Shown here: positions 22,501 to 34,356 of the stretch, piece after piece
How the letters are laid out: each line of letters begins with the position of its first letter
How positions within the stretch are numbered: the stretch's first letter is position 1
Source: Mesorhabditis belari
Lineage: Eukaryota; Nematoda; Chromadorea; Rhabditida; Rhabditidae
Reading direction: 5' to 3'
Length of the DNA: 64,000 nucleotides
Assembly: GCA_958450365.1 (NCBI GenBank)
Contig: CAUEEP010000758.1
Span: forward strand, 1,820,565 to 1,884,564
Program-made: the position numbers and the translations under genes
Notes under the pieces: generated by a model
What the model was told of the DNA's origin: nothing
The model's input: the letters and a program-made list of their open reading frames with translations, nothing else
Databases searched by the model: none

Positions 22501-25500
22501 TCGTAAATGCAAAACAGAAAGGGTTTTTGTCCTGCAAGCTCACTTTTTCTACAACGTTCCAAATTTGCATTTACATTACAAACATTACATTGCATTGCAT
22601 TACAAATCAAATTCAAATTTACAGAAGAGTACGTAAATTTGAAAGCTTTTCTAAAAGGTTTACTTTAGAAGAAGCTACCGTAATCCGGCTTTAGAGTTAG
22701 TGTTTTCCAAGAAATAACTTTTAGAAAATTCGTCCCTTTTATCATAAAAGCGATCTTTTAGAGGCGGGACGAGAGAATCAGATATTCAAATCAAAACATT
22801 AAATAAGATTCCACAGAAAAGAGCCACTTTTCTGCACAGTAGGAGAAAAAAATGAGCAACCAGGTAAACAAGTGCTGTTACATTGTCAGGCGAGCTTGTT
22901 TCAGCGAGTGGAAAAGGTGGAAATGGGGAATAACTTGGCTACGGTAGCGCAATAGGATATTTGCGCTAAACCGATGCTGATCGGCACACCTATAGTAATC
23001 TAAAAGTTTTCAGATGCACAACGCTGAAGTGGAATTTTACGAGTATCTCACCGAGAAAGCCACCAACTACGATGAGCTTCGTTTGCCAAAGGTTTTAGAA
23101 GATTTCAAATTTCAAATTTTCATTTCATTTTTTCGATCTATTACTTGAAAAAATTCGAAAACGAGGATGATTTGGTTGGTTTCATCATTATGGAGTATTT
23201 GGATGATTTCAAAATCACTCACCTTTATGATGTTTTGCCCGTTGAAAGAGCTGAACAGGTGAGCTGAATGAGCTGAAAAAATAAACTGAGAACAAATTAG
23301 ATGCTTAGAAGATTTCAAGATACGATTAACAACAATTCTTTATATTTTGAAAAGATTTACGCAACAAATTTAGGCTCTACAAGCCTGGGCTAGGATACAG
23401 GCGTTCACTTACAATGACGAATTTCTCGGGAAAGAACTTTTCAAGAAGAACAGCCATCGGCAATTGTACGAGAAAATGATGGATTTAAAGGTTTAAATTG
23501 AAATTTAAAGGCAATTTTCGACTATTATCTGTTAGCTGAGGCTTTGAATAAGTAACCGCTCTTTAAAGATTCATAACTTTGTGGAGAGATTAGATGATTG
23601 TTAACTTTTTGTATAGTTTTAAAGAGGACAGTTCAGGCTTTCGATTGATATAAAATAGAGCTTGATTAGATCCCAAAATTCGGAGAAAATCTCATTTGTG
23701 AAAGTGAAAAGTGAAAGCAAAATCACTTTGTAAATTGACTAGCGAAGGCGTTCCTTGTGCGGCGGCGTAATCGCTCTCCATCTGGCAAACGCCCTGATGG
23801 ATAGGTGCTCCTTTTTTGGATTCCGTAATGGAAAAGGGGGGTTGAGGGATTGAGGGATTGAGTTGGCTTCACGATGTCTGGCCGTCACTATGCCTAAATT
23901 TTTGAGATCAATTTTTTTCTGTGTTTGTACCTTTTTTGCAAAACAGAAAACTTTTCCTCCTGCAAGCTCAATTTTTCTACAACGTTCCAAATTTACATTT
24001 ACATTACAAACAATACATTGCATTACATTACAAATTTACATTACAAATCAAATTCAAATTTACAGAAGAGTACGTAAATTTGAAAGCTTTTCTAAAAGGT
24101 TTACTTTAGAAGAAGCTACCGTAATCCGGCTTTAGAGTTAGTGTTTTCCAAGAAATAATTTTTAGAAAATGCAAATCATAGAATAATTATGAAAAGGCCA
24201 TTTTTAGAAACTTCAAAAGATGACAACGATGGTCGGGAAGCTTTACCCAGAATTGACGGATCTTTGCGAAAAAGTGAATGAGATTTCTGAAGAGATTTAC
24301 GATTTGGATGCATATGAGGGAGAATCGAAGAAAACAGGTCAATAAAGATCAAAGAGTTGACTTTTAGTTTGAAAATATTCTAGGTATGAAGCCAATGTTG
24401 GCTCACGGTGATCTCTGGTCGACGAATGTTCTTTGGAGAAAATCCGACAACTCGCTGAGAAGTTTGATCGATTTTCAGGTGAAAACTGGGGAAAAACTGG
24501 GCACAGTGCAGGTCAGGAAGTAGACGAAAAAAAAGGTGGTTAAATCTAGTGAGGAATATCAAATTTGATTCATCTGGTTTTTGAGAATTTCTGGTCTGAT
24601 CTTTGCATTGAAATTGGCATCATTTCGAAGTCTGTTCACTAGCAATATTTCTCAACATCTATATAACTGTTTAAATAGTTAGTTATATAGCCATGCTATA
24701 TAACTATATACCGTAACTATATCACTATATACCGTAAATACTGTAATTGGACCCCACCCCCCATCGTACAGTCGCGTAGTCGCAAAAGGTTTTTAGCATT
24801 TCATTTTTTTCCAAGCGCCCGTACTTTCAAAAAATGCGTCTTTGGTATCAAAAAATAGCCCTGAATTTCAGCTATTTTTTGCCTAAGCGCGCATTGTAGC
24901 ATAAACCAGTGTCGAGAAAAACGCGTTCAAAGCTAGACTACGCAATACTCAGCACCGTCATTGTGCGGGTGGGGCACTATTACAGTATTTACGGTAGTTA
25001 TATAGTTATATAGTTATATAGTTATTTAGCATGACTTTTCGTAAACTCTCTCTTCAATTTTCAGATAATCCATCATGGGTCACCGGGCGAAGACATTGCT
25101 CGATTTTTGATCACTTCAATGTCCGGAGCGGATCGGAGAAAATAGTTAGATTTGATTCCAATTTGAAAATTGAGCTTTTTTAAGTGAAAATTATCTACTT
25201 GAAAAGTATCACGGTTATTTCGAAGAGGCTTTGGATGGGAAAGAGATGCCATTCACTCTCGAGCAGGTGGGAAACTAACAATACGTTTTTCAAAGCTAAC
25301 TGATTTAAATGAAAAGTTCATTTTTATGTTATTTAACTAATGAATAAAGGCTTTTGTGCAAATTTAGATAAAAAATTTTATTTAGCTGAAAGCCAATTAT
25401 CGGGGCATTTTCCCGATGAACGGGCTGATCAATTCGGCAATGTTTGGCCCCGTTTGTCAGTACGCTGTTTTACAGGTGGATTTTATGAATTCCGAATTAT

Positions 25501-25664
25501 TGTTTCATTACTCGTCAACTGAATATCTTCACCTTTGACTTGATCCCAATTTTTAGATCCAAGATGAAACGGCGAAAGAAAAGATTAAATCGGTTTGCGT
25601 CGAGAAATGTCGAGCGATGTTCGAGGATTTGCTGAGAATTCATGGAGAACGAGAATCCGACTAG
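19515..25664 (+). CDS. CHK kinase-like (ecdysteroid kinase-like, DUF1679) protein, about 423 aa
   Basis: Fourteen exons: 19515-19607, 20168-20230, 20630-20698, 21055-21177, 22843-22863, 23014-23091, 23136-23258, 23374-23490, 24208-24337, 24384-24478, 25065-25144, 25185-25266, 25386-25475 and 25557-25664. Phases agree throughout and the sum is 1272 bases, a normal length for this worm-expanded family of aminoglycoside-phosphotransferase-like kinases. Landmarks: FIVKMPTC (ATP-site lysine strand), HNAEVEFYEYL, LVGFIIMEYLDDF, the catalytic loop HGDLWSTNVLW, and IDFQ followed by HHGSPGEDIARFL in place of the metal-binding segment. Family members are thought to phosphorylate small molecules such as steroids; the substrate here is unknown. 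One oddity: the exon at 23136 is preceded by TTTTTTCG rather than an AG acceptor, which would break splicing unless the base is an error. Introns are packed with MITEs and a foldback. Confidence 0.85.
19985..20985. repeat. Two copies of a 130-170 bp intronic repeat
   Basis: TCTTGTTTTCTAAAGCTCGA through GTCTATTGACCTATTTT occurs at about 20035-20155 (intron 1) and 20863-20985 (intron 3). Each contains an internal inverted repeat (CTCTTGTTTTCTAAAGC and GCTTTAGAAAACAAGAG), so it is likely a small MITE of hairpin type. Confidence 0.65.
20251..20544. mobile_element. Near-perfect foldback (hairpin) element
   Basis: AATACCGTATTTCTTGGAAT begins a left arm of about 140 bp whose inverse complement ends near 20544. 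The arms share, for example, CCCTATAACACTTCATTGAA in inverted form, and the loop is only about 25 bases. It occupies most of intron 2 of the kinase gene. A transcript through it would form a long double-stranded stem. Confidence 0.85.
21485..21721. mobile_element. MITE with CTACTGGACAATGAAATATG ends, plus a partial copy
   Basis: TACTGGACAATGAAATATGA at the left and TCATATTTCATTGTCCAGTA at the right are inverted termini of a palindromic element with related interior arms (GTCTGTAACTC and GAGTTACAGAC). It lies in intron 4 of the kinase gene. About 150 bases of the same element recur at 22125-22272 in the same intron. Confidence 0.8.
22531..24175. repeat. Direct intronic duplication of about 210 bp
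   Basis: CCTGCAAGCTCA through CCAAGAAATAAYTTTTAGAAAA is present at about 22531-22740 and again at about 23957-24170, with small differences. A shorter pair, CATCAATTGACTAGAGCTCT, occurs at 21325 and 22453. Both pairs lie in introns of the kinase gene. Confidence 0.75.
24730..24996. mobile_element. MITE family TACCGTAAATACTGTAAT, copy 1
   Basis: Inverted termini TACCGTAAATACTGTAAT and ATTACAGTATTTACGGTA bound about 267 bp. The interior includes CAGTCGCGTAGTCGCAAAAG and the local palindrome AAAAAATAGC...GCTATTTTTT. Copies 2 and 3 are at 29252-29519 and 43399-43663. This one is in intron 10 of the kinase gene. Confidence 0.9.
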
Positions 25665-26021
25665 CCATTTCTTAAGTCATTTTTCAAATAAATATTTATC
25701 CAATCTGAATTGGCTGTTCAAGAAAGCACACTTTTGTCTAATTTTAAAGCAAAGACAAAGTAACAACGATTCGATTTTGAAAGTGCAAATTTTCTTCTCA
25801 AAATCACAAGAAACTCTAATCATGAAAGAAACCCGAGTACTCGAATGTGTTAAAGAAAAATGAGTAGAAAGAGAAATCTGATGAGTGAGTGAGGAGAAAC
25901 GTTGGGGTAGAAAAGTGATTCGATGAGAACTCTTTCCCCTATTTTTTTCTTCACTTAAACATTCCATATCCTCTTCTGATGAAAAACCCCAAAAATATCT
26001 CTCTTTCAAAATGTCGCAAAT

Positions 26022-26066
26022 ATTATTGGACGGACAGACAGACGGACAGACAGACAGACAGACACT
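26022..26066 (+). repeat. GACA/GACG microsatellite
   Basis: A short run of GACA units with GACG variants. Confidence 0.9.
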
Positions 26067-26394
26067 TCACTTTTATATATAGTAGATTTTTGGAGCGTTA
26101 AAGTCCAAAAATTTTGAGTAACAACATAAATCGTCGGTCTTAGAGATCAACTCGGTTTGACCAAGTTTTCGAAAATTCTTCTAAAAATCGAGAATTCAAA
26201 GCAAATCTGAGCCAAATGGTCCTGAAAAGGCTCAATTTCTTTTCTAAAATGCTAGCTTGCATCACTTCGACCTTCTTTCTTCTTCGTTCTTCAGTCGATT
26301 CAATAAGGGTAAGATTCGAAAAGCACCTGCTCACGGGACACAAAGCATTGCCATCGATTCTCCAACCAAATTCGCTTGGCTCAATCTGCAGAGT

Positions 26395-28736
26395 ATGAAT
26401 GCGAGTATTTCGATTCAAACAGATCTACTGCCCTATAGAATCGAGCTAAATTTTTTGCTAATGTTTCTGTCGACTTTCGAGACGGCTCTCTTTATCTACA
26501 TAGCTTTCACCAAATCTCCCGAATCGATGCGCGGATATCGAATTCATATCGTCGACAGCCTGGTGAGTGGGGAAAAGTTTCTGGAAGCTGCATTTGGAAG
26601 CTGCACCCAGTCAGAGCTACAATTTTTGCCTTAGAAAAAGTAATTTTCGGATGAATTGAAAACCGAAATGTGGGCTTTCGGTCGGAAAAATCGCACCGAA
26701 ATATTCATGTCTAATTCATGATACTAAACAGAATGGGATACAATAAACGACCATAATACGCATCCACGTACAGAGTCAGTCAATGCCCCAAGCCTCTACA
26801 GTTTAATGCTTTGCAAGACCAATTTGCACTTCGTTTTTAATACATGGCGATCAAAAAATTCCCGCACACTTTACAAAAGAAGCTCGATTTTTCAGCTAAA
26901 ACCCAGATCGAAATTCGACTTACTATATACAGTGCGTTTCAAATTCTTAAACGCACCCTCTAAAATAGCGAATTTTGTTACTTAAAATATTCATCAGAAT
27001 TTCAGCTTCAAAATATTATAAAAAAACGGCAAATTTTTGTTTTAGCTTTCATTTAGAAAATGAATCATTTACAAGTGTTGATCAGTCTGTAGTTTATCAT
27101 TTGAGATCAAAGCCTTATCTGGCAGGTGTCTAGGGATGCATAGAAGTGCTGTATGAATCCAATTTGAAATTTGTACTTTCACAAATGGAAAAGCACCTAT
27201 TTAAAGCCTATTTAAATTTTTGCAAAGATAACATTTTTGGTTGGATGGACATAGACATAAGTGTTTTGAAACTTATTAAACTTCTTAAGAATAGGTATTT
27301 GAATTTGTTTCCAGCCTTTACTCGAAGGCTACTAACCAGACGTAAGACATTTTGCTGGTGTCAAAAGGCTGCCGCAAGTGATTGGATAGGTAGATCGAAG
27401 AAAGCGAATAGCCAAAATCCGGTTACATAATTTAGATGGCCGCCTGGCTTTTCACCTTGGCCAACGGCCTATTCTATCTACCGTATTTCACGATTCTGGG
27501 CGAGGAGATTCTCCATTCATCTGTCTCGATTCTCTCCTATATCGACGCCGATTTTTCTCCGAAAATTCAAATGGTTCTCTCGGATGGAGTTCAAAAAACA
27601 TTTTTAATTACAGATCCTTTTTTGTCTTTCGGTGATCAATGATTTCCGAGCCAACATTCTATGTTTCAAATACCGCTTTGAGAAACTGGTGTTGGGAAAA
27701 CTCAAAATAGTTTACGATTATGCAGTGAGACTTGTTTCTGCTGTACTTTTTTTTGGAATTCATGTGGTGGTGTATCTTCTCATTTATAATTGCCTAGTGC
27801 CTTTTGAACAGGGATTTTTGATGGTTTGTCCGAATACCGTTCATTCAAATCAGACAATTCAAGGAAAGAAAATCTCTGTTCCTCTCCGTGACTTTTCATC
27901 CAAATGTCCTTAGAAACGCGTTTTCGTTGGCGTATTCGGCACCATTGATTCCGCTTGCGATCCTTTACGTCAGCGCCTTTTTATTCTACATCTTCGGCAC
28001 CTATTGGCTCTTGTGGAGAAGCAAGAAATCGATGATACGAAGCTCGAGGAAAGTCCTTTTGACGCAAAGGACCTCTTTTCAAATGTTGTTGATTCAGGTA
28101 CATTAGAGTGTTTCGAAAAAAAGATGGCTAAAAAAAGTAAGTTCCGATCGTCGAAGTCTGAGATCTAAGCCTAAGCCTAAGCCTAAGCCTAAGCCTAAGC
28201 CTAGGCCTAGGCCTAAGCCTAGGCCTAAGCCTTGCTTTACCGTAAGTTAAACAACCGTAAGACTTGGCTCAAACTTGGCTCCAATTGCTAGATCTATTTC
28301 CCCGATTTGCCCGACTACTCTCTAAAATTTCAGACGGATTTCTCATAAAACCGATTTAAAAAGAGGTCAAAGTCACTTTTTGCTTAGTTTGTCAGAGAAA
28401 TCTGTCTCATCCAGAGTCCATAGCGCTAAAATAAAGCTTTCAGAGCATTTCAACTCTCGGCTTCGGCTTGTTCCCCACCGCCTTTTTCCTTTTGTTGTTA
28501 TTGACCGTTAAACCGATCTTCGCTCTCTGTAAGTGCCGAATGATTTCACAAATTGAAATCTCAAAGGTTGCAACTACTCATTTGTGATCTTCGGCGTTCC
28601 CTATGGCAACATCTATCCGATTGTAATGTTGCTGACGACGAGGCCTTATCTCGAATACGTAAAGAGGAGCTTATCCAAGTCGCTTTGCTCTCAATCGATT
28701 CACGTTCAAACTGTAGCCACGTCTCTTGTCAAATAA
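26395..28736 (+). CDS. Seven-transmembrane chemoreceptor (Str superfamily, Srh/Sri-like), about 334 aa
   Basis: Six exons: 26395-26562, 27436-27573, 27614-27823, about 27864-28097, 28444-28528 and 28567-28736 (TAA). Phases are consistent and the length is right for this nematode GPCR group. The N-terminus has a hydrophobic helix followed by KSPESMRGYR, matching the conserved TP..M..Y motif after TM1 of Srh/Sri receptors. Exon 3 holds NDFRANILCFKYRFEKL, the loop before TM4, then TM4. Exons 4 to 6 hold further helices and the C-terminal RPYLEYVKRSL, the usual PYR-like motif after TM7. It probably acts in ciliated sensory neurons, by family. Weak points are acceptors without a strong T-run before exons 4 and 6. 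Introns 1 and 4 are enlarged; intron 4 contains telomeric repeats. Confidence 0.75.
26930..26985. mobile_element. Solo end of a Tc1/Tc3-like element (CAGTGCGTTTCAAATTCTTAAA)
   Basis: The 5' terminus CAGTGCGTTTCAAATTCTTA is preceded by TA. The same terminus opens the element at 63284 and appears inverted at 51914. No second end is seen nearby, so this is a fragment in intron 1 of the chemoreceptor gene. Confidence 0.7.
28166..28232 (-). repeat. Interstitial telomeric repeats (TTAGGC)n
   Basis: About eleven hexamers of GCCTAA/GCCTAG, the complement of the nematode telomere unit TTAGGC. Roughly the first six are perfect, then GCCTAG variants alternate. The block lies in intron 4 of the chemoreceptor gene. 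It could mark a healed double-strand break, telomerase capture or an old chromosome-end fusion. Confidence 0.95.
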
Positions 28737-29251
28737 AGCTGCTCAACAGTCGATTCCAAAGCTGCAATTAAAGAGCTGTTTCGGCAATTGATCGCTTAAC
28801 GCGTTTCGGCAGAACCAACCAGGCAACATCAACAGAGAATATCGTGCGCTTCTAAACTTGCAAAGCCTAAACAGTGAGAGAAAGTGAATGTTTTAGAGAA
28901 GATTAACCTCAAAAATAGAGAATTCAGAAAAGGTATAGATCAAATTTGTGACATGCTCTTTGCTCTCGATCGATGCAATTTCAAACCGTGGCTTTAAGCT
29001 TTAATAGCAACAATTGATGTCAGGCATCTAGCTGAATTCAAATATCGTTAATCAAAAACAAGAGGAACCATTTATTTCTATGCCAGTTCCCTCTCTTCCA
29101 TGGAATAGTTGGTGTTTTAGAGAAAAAAGAGGCTAACCTCAATACATCTGCTTGCAGTCCTCAAAAGCTTTATCGATTTCTAATAGAGAAACTTCCCGTT
29201 TATATTCATCGAATATGAAAGGAAGTTGCTTAGTTCAAATGGACTTGTTAT

Positions 29252-29519
29252 TACCGTAAATACTGTAATAGTACCCCACCCCCCTCGTACAGTCGCGTAG
29301 TCGCAAAAGTTTTTTAGCATTTCATTTTTTCAAAGCGCCCGTACTTTCAAAAAATGCGTCTTTGGTATCAAAAAATAGCCCTGAATTTCAGCTATTTTTT
29401 GATACCTAAGCGCGCATTGTAGCATAATCCAGTGTCGAGAAAAACTCGTTCAAAGCTAGACTACTCAACACTCCGCACCGTCATTATGGGGGTGGCGTAC
29501 TATTACAGTATTTACGGTA
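29252..29519. mobile_element. MITE family TACCGTAAATACTGTAAT, copy 2
   Basis: Same termini and interior as the copy at 24730. It lies between the chemoreceptor gene and the large minisatellite. Confidence 0.9.
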
Positions 29520-29703
29520 GGTTGTCCCAAAAAAGCCCAGAGATTTTTGTTTTGATCAGTGCTCGCTCAACAACACAACGTTTTGTATTTTTCGGATACC
29601 CTATCCAGGGTGTCACAAAAAAATCCACTTCGAGTCAAATTTAAATTTTGATGTTTTTTCAGGATTTTCACCATATCATGACTCCGAATATGTGAAATTT
29701 CTG

Positions 29704-32625
29704 CCCACCATGGCCACCACCACCACCATGGCCACCACCACCACCATGGCCACCACCACCACCATGGCCACCACCACCACCATGGCCACCACCACCACCA
29801 TGGCCACCACCACCACCATGGCCACCACCACCACCATGGCCACCACCACCACCATGGCCACCACCACCACCATGGCCACCACCACCATGGCCACCACCAC
29901 CATGGCCACCACCACCACCATGGCCACCACCACCACCATGGCCACCACCACCACCATGGCCACCACCACCACCATGGCCACCACCACCACCATGGCCACC
30001 ACCACCACCATGGCCACCACCACCACCATGGCCACCACCACCACCATGGCCACCACCACCACCATGGCCACCACCACCACCATGGCCACCACCACCACCA
30101 TGGCCACCACCACCATTGCCACCACCACCATGGCCACCACCACCACCATGGCCACCACCACCACCATGGCCACCACCACCATGGCCACCACCACCACCAT
30201 GGCCACCACCACCACCATGGCCACCACCACCACCATGGCCACCACCACCACCATGGCCACCACCACCATGGCCACCACCACCACCATGGCCACCACCACC
30301 ACCATGGCCACCACCACCACCATGGCCACCACCACCACCATGGCCACCACCACCACCATGGCCACCACCACCACCATGGCCACCACCACCACCATGGCCA
30401 CCACCACCACCATGGCCACCACCACCACCATTGCCACCACCACCACCATTGCCACCACCACCATGGCCACCACCACCACCATGGCCACCACCACCACCAT
30501 GGCCACCACCACCATGGCCACCACCACCATGGCCACCACCACCACCATGGCCACCACCACCACCATGGCCACCACCACCACCATGGCCACCACCACCACC
30601 ATGGCCACCACCACCACCATGGCCACCACCACCACCATGGCCACCACCACCACCATGGCCACCACCACCACCATGGCCACCACCACCACCATGGCCACCA
30701 CCACCACCATGGCCACCACCACCATGGCCACCACCACCACCATGGCCACCACCACCACCATGGCCACCACCACCACCATGGCCACCACCACCACCATGGC
30801 CACCACCACCACCATTGCCACCACCACCATGGCCACCACCACCACCATGGCCACCACCACCACCATGGCCACCACCACCACCATGGCCACCACCACCATG
30901 GCCACCACCACCACCATGGCCACCACCACCACCATGGCCACCACCACCATTGCCACCACCACCATGGCCACCACCACCATGGCCACCACCACCACCATGG
31001 CCACCACCACCACCATGGCCACCACCACCACCATGGCCACCACCACCATTGCCACCACCACCACCACCATGGCCACCACCACCACCATGGCCACCACCAC
31101 CACCATGGCCACCACCACCACCATGGCCACCACCACCACCATGGCCACCACCACCACCATGGCCACCACCACCACCATGGCCACCACCACCACCATGGCC
31201 ACCACCACCACCATGGCCACCACCACCACCATGGCCACCACCACCACCATGGCCACCACCACCACCATGGCCACCACCACCACCATGGCCACCACCACCA
31301 CCATGGCCACCACCACCACCATTGCCACCACCACCACCATTGCCACCACCACCACCATTGCCACCACCACCACCATGGCCACCACCACCACCATTGCCAC
31401 CACCACCATGGCCACCACCACCACCATGGCCACCACCACCACCATGGCCACCACCACCACCATGGCCACCACCACCACCATGGCCACCACCACCACCATG
31501 GCCACCACCACCACCATGGCCACCACCACCATTGCCACCACCACCACCATGGCCACCACCACCACCATGGCCACCACCACCACCATGGCCACCACCACCA
31601 CCATGGCCACCACCACCACCATGGCCACCACCACCACCATGGCCACCACCACCACCATGGCCACCACCACCACCATGGCCACCACCACCATGGCCACCAC
31701 CACCATGGCCACCACCACCACCATGGCCACCACCACCATTGCCACCACCATTGCCACCACCGCCACCATGGCCACCACCACCATTGCCACCACCACCATG
31801 GCCACCACCACCACCATGGCCACCACCACCACCATGGCCACCACCACCACCATGGCCACCACCACCACCATGGCCACCACCACCATGGCCACCACCACCA
31901 CCATGGCCACCACCACCACCATGGCCACCACCACCATTGCCACCACCACCATGGCCACCACCACCACCATGGCCACCACCACCACCATGGCCACCACCAC
32001 CATTGCCACCACCACCATGGCCACCACCACCACCATGGCCACCACCACCACCATGGCCACCACCACCACCATGGCCACCACCACCATTGCCACCACCACC
32101 ATGGCCACCACCACCACCATGGCCACCACCACCACCATGGCCACCACCACCACCATGGCCACCACCACCACCATGGCCACCACCACCACCATGGCCACCA
32201 CCACCACCATGGCCACCACCACCACCATGGCCACCACCACCACCATGGCCACCACCACCACCATGGCCACCACCACCACCATGGCCACCACCACCACCAT
32301 GGCCACCACCACCACCATGGCCACCACCACCACCATGGCCACCACCACCACCATGGCCACCACCACCACCATGGCCACCACCACCACCATGGCCACCACC
32401 ACCACCATGGCCACCACCACCACCATGGCCACCACCACCACCATGGCCACCACCACCACCATGGCCACCACCACCACCATGGCCACCACCACCACCATGG
32501 CCACCACCACCACCATGGCCACCACCACCACCATGGCCACCACCACCATGGCCACCACCACCATGGCCACCACCACCATGGCCACCACCACCATGGCCAC
32601 CACCACCATGGCCACCACCACCATG
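29704..32625. repeat. 2.9 kb coding-compatible minisatellite, unit ATGGCCACCACCACC(ACC)
   Basis: About 165-170 head-to-tail units of 15 or 18 bases, rarely 21, with scattered ATTGCC variants. The unit length is always a multiple of three and no unit contains a stop on either strand, so all six frames stay open: Met-Ala-Thr(3-4), Trp-Pro(4-5) and His-rich on +; Met-Val(3-4)-Ala, Trp(4-5)-Pro and Gly(4-5)-His on minus. The Gly-His frame reads in from a leader without an ATG and stops about 15 codons beyond the array. No splice-supported gene includes it. The minus strand carries GGTGGTGGTGG runs that could form two-layer G-quadruplexes. The block is about two-thirds G+C inside AT-rich DNA. Confidence 0.95.
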
Positions 32626-32884
32626 AGACTTTTGCCATAAAATTAAAACTTTTAACTTAACTACAAATTTTACCCATCCACTTTATTGATCGGCGTTTTC
32701 TTGGAAAAACGGAACACTTCTTTAAAAAAAGGCGAGTTGAAAATCTCTTTTGTATGACAGATTATCATATAATGTAGATGAATAAAGTGTTTGGCTAAAA
32801 GTCTTAGTTTATAGTCTTATTTTTATATTAACTTTAACCTGACACCACGATACCAGTACAAAGTTTTCATTTTATGGCAATTTT

Positions 32885-33470
32885 TGGAGAACAAGAATCC
32901 GACTAGCCATTTCTTAAATCATTTTTCAAATAAATATTTATCTAATCTGAATTGGCTGTTCAAGAAAGCAAACTTTTGTCTAATAAGTGAAAATTATCTA
33001 CTTGAAAAGTATCACGGTTATTTCGAAGAGGCTTTGGATGGGAAAGAGATGCCATTCACTCTCGAGCAGGTGAGAAACTAACAATACGTTTTTCAAAGCT
33101 AACTGATTAAAATGAAAAGTTCATTTTTATGTCATTTAACTAATGAATAACGGCCTTTATGCAGATTTAGATAAAGAATTTTGTTTAGCTGAAAGCCAAT
33201 TATCGGGGCGTTTTCCCGATGAACGGGCTGATCAATTCGGCAATGTTTGGACCCGTTTGTCAGTACGCTGTTTTAAAGGTGGATTTTATGAATTCCGAAT
33301 CATTGTTTCTTTACTCGTCAACTGAATATCTTCACCTTTGACTTGGTCCCAATTTTTAGATCCAAGACGAAACGGCGAAAGAAAAGATTAAATCGGTTTG
33401 CGTGGAGAAATGTCGAGCGATGTTCGAGGATTTGCTGAGAATTCATGGAGAACGAGAATCCGACTAGCCA
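32885..33470 (+). pseudogene. Duplicated 3' exons of the CHK kinase-like gene
   Basis: A copy of the kinase gene's last bases and 3' flank (32885-32983) is fused directly to copies of exon 12 (about 32986-33069), exon 13 (33190-33279) and exon 14 (33361-33468) with their introns. Identity to 25185-25664 is very high and the splice sites are kept, but exons 1 to 11 are absent. The 3' flank copies continue to about 33810 and recur at 34356-34570. The order shows at least two duplication steps, with the chemoreceptor gene and minisatellite now lying between source and copy. Confidence 0.85.
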
Positions 33471-33994
33471 TTTCTTAAGTCATTTTTCAAATAAATATTT
33501 ATCCAATCTGAATTGGCTGTTCAAGAAAGCACACTTTTGTCTAATTTTAAAGTAACAATGATCTGATTTTAAGGGTGCAAATTTTCTTCTCAAAATCACA
33601 TGAAACTCTAATCATGAAAGAAACCCGAGTACTCGAATGTGTTAAAGAAAAATGAGTAGAAAGAGAAATCTGATAAGTGTGCGAAGAGAAAAGTTGAGGT
33701 AGAAAAGTGATTCGATGAGAACTCTTTCCCCTATCTTTCTTCACTTAAACATTCCATATCCTCTTCCGATGAAAAACCCCAAAAATATCTCTATTTCAAA
33801 ATGTCGTATAAAATATTATTCTTAGATAACTTGGAATAATACTTGGCAAACTGCGTCAATTTAGAAAACTACCGTAATCAAACCGTCTGTTTCTTTCAAC
33901 AGTCGATCAGCTCAATTTTGGAATCTTTGACTGATTTTGTTTTGATTTTTGTGAATCTTTGGCAAATGATACCAAAGTTGAGCTAATTGAATGC

Positions 33995-34356
33995 AAAAGT
34001 GCCAGAGGAGATCTCTTTTTTGGATCACCAAGTGTGAGAACGCTAGCCGGATACGATTATGCCTTCGTGAACTCCGAGAAGCTCCACTTCCCCGTCAGCT
34101 CAAAGTCCTTCAAGACGGTGTACCAAAGGCTAACCAAGCTCTTCCCTGAACTTCAGGTCGACCTATGTGAAATCTATGGCTCCGGAAATGAAAATTACGT
34201 TTGCAAGACTGTGCCTATATTGACGAGTGGGCAAAAGAAGTCTTCGTTGGAATCAGGAAGAATGTCAAAGCAAAGAAGACGCCGGCTGCTGATCCATTGC
34301 CGAAAGCGAAGGATCCAGCAATTGTGATGTTGACCGACACTTAGTTCCGACACTTA
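33995..34356 (+). other. GC-richer insert of unknown origin
   Basis: The two copies of the kinase 3' flank are nearly alike (33790-33990 and 34570-34740) until TGAATGCAAAA, where this copy alone continues into about 360 bases of clearly higher G+C. It contains one + frame of 122 codons from 33959, with ...PSVRTLAGYDYAFV... and FPVSSKSFKTVYQRLTKLFPE. A second frame over 34205-34325 reads AYIDEWAKEVFVGIRKNVKA before a stop. This looks like a piece of a coding gene with a frame change, but I cannot name it. Confidence 0.4.

Noticed and set aside
29567..32640. Four very long open frames (836-1023 codons) over the minisatellite as protein genes
   Set aside because: They are different frames of the same repeat, none with splice or domain support. 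Their openness follows from the unit sequence, so I annotate the repeat rather than a gene.
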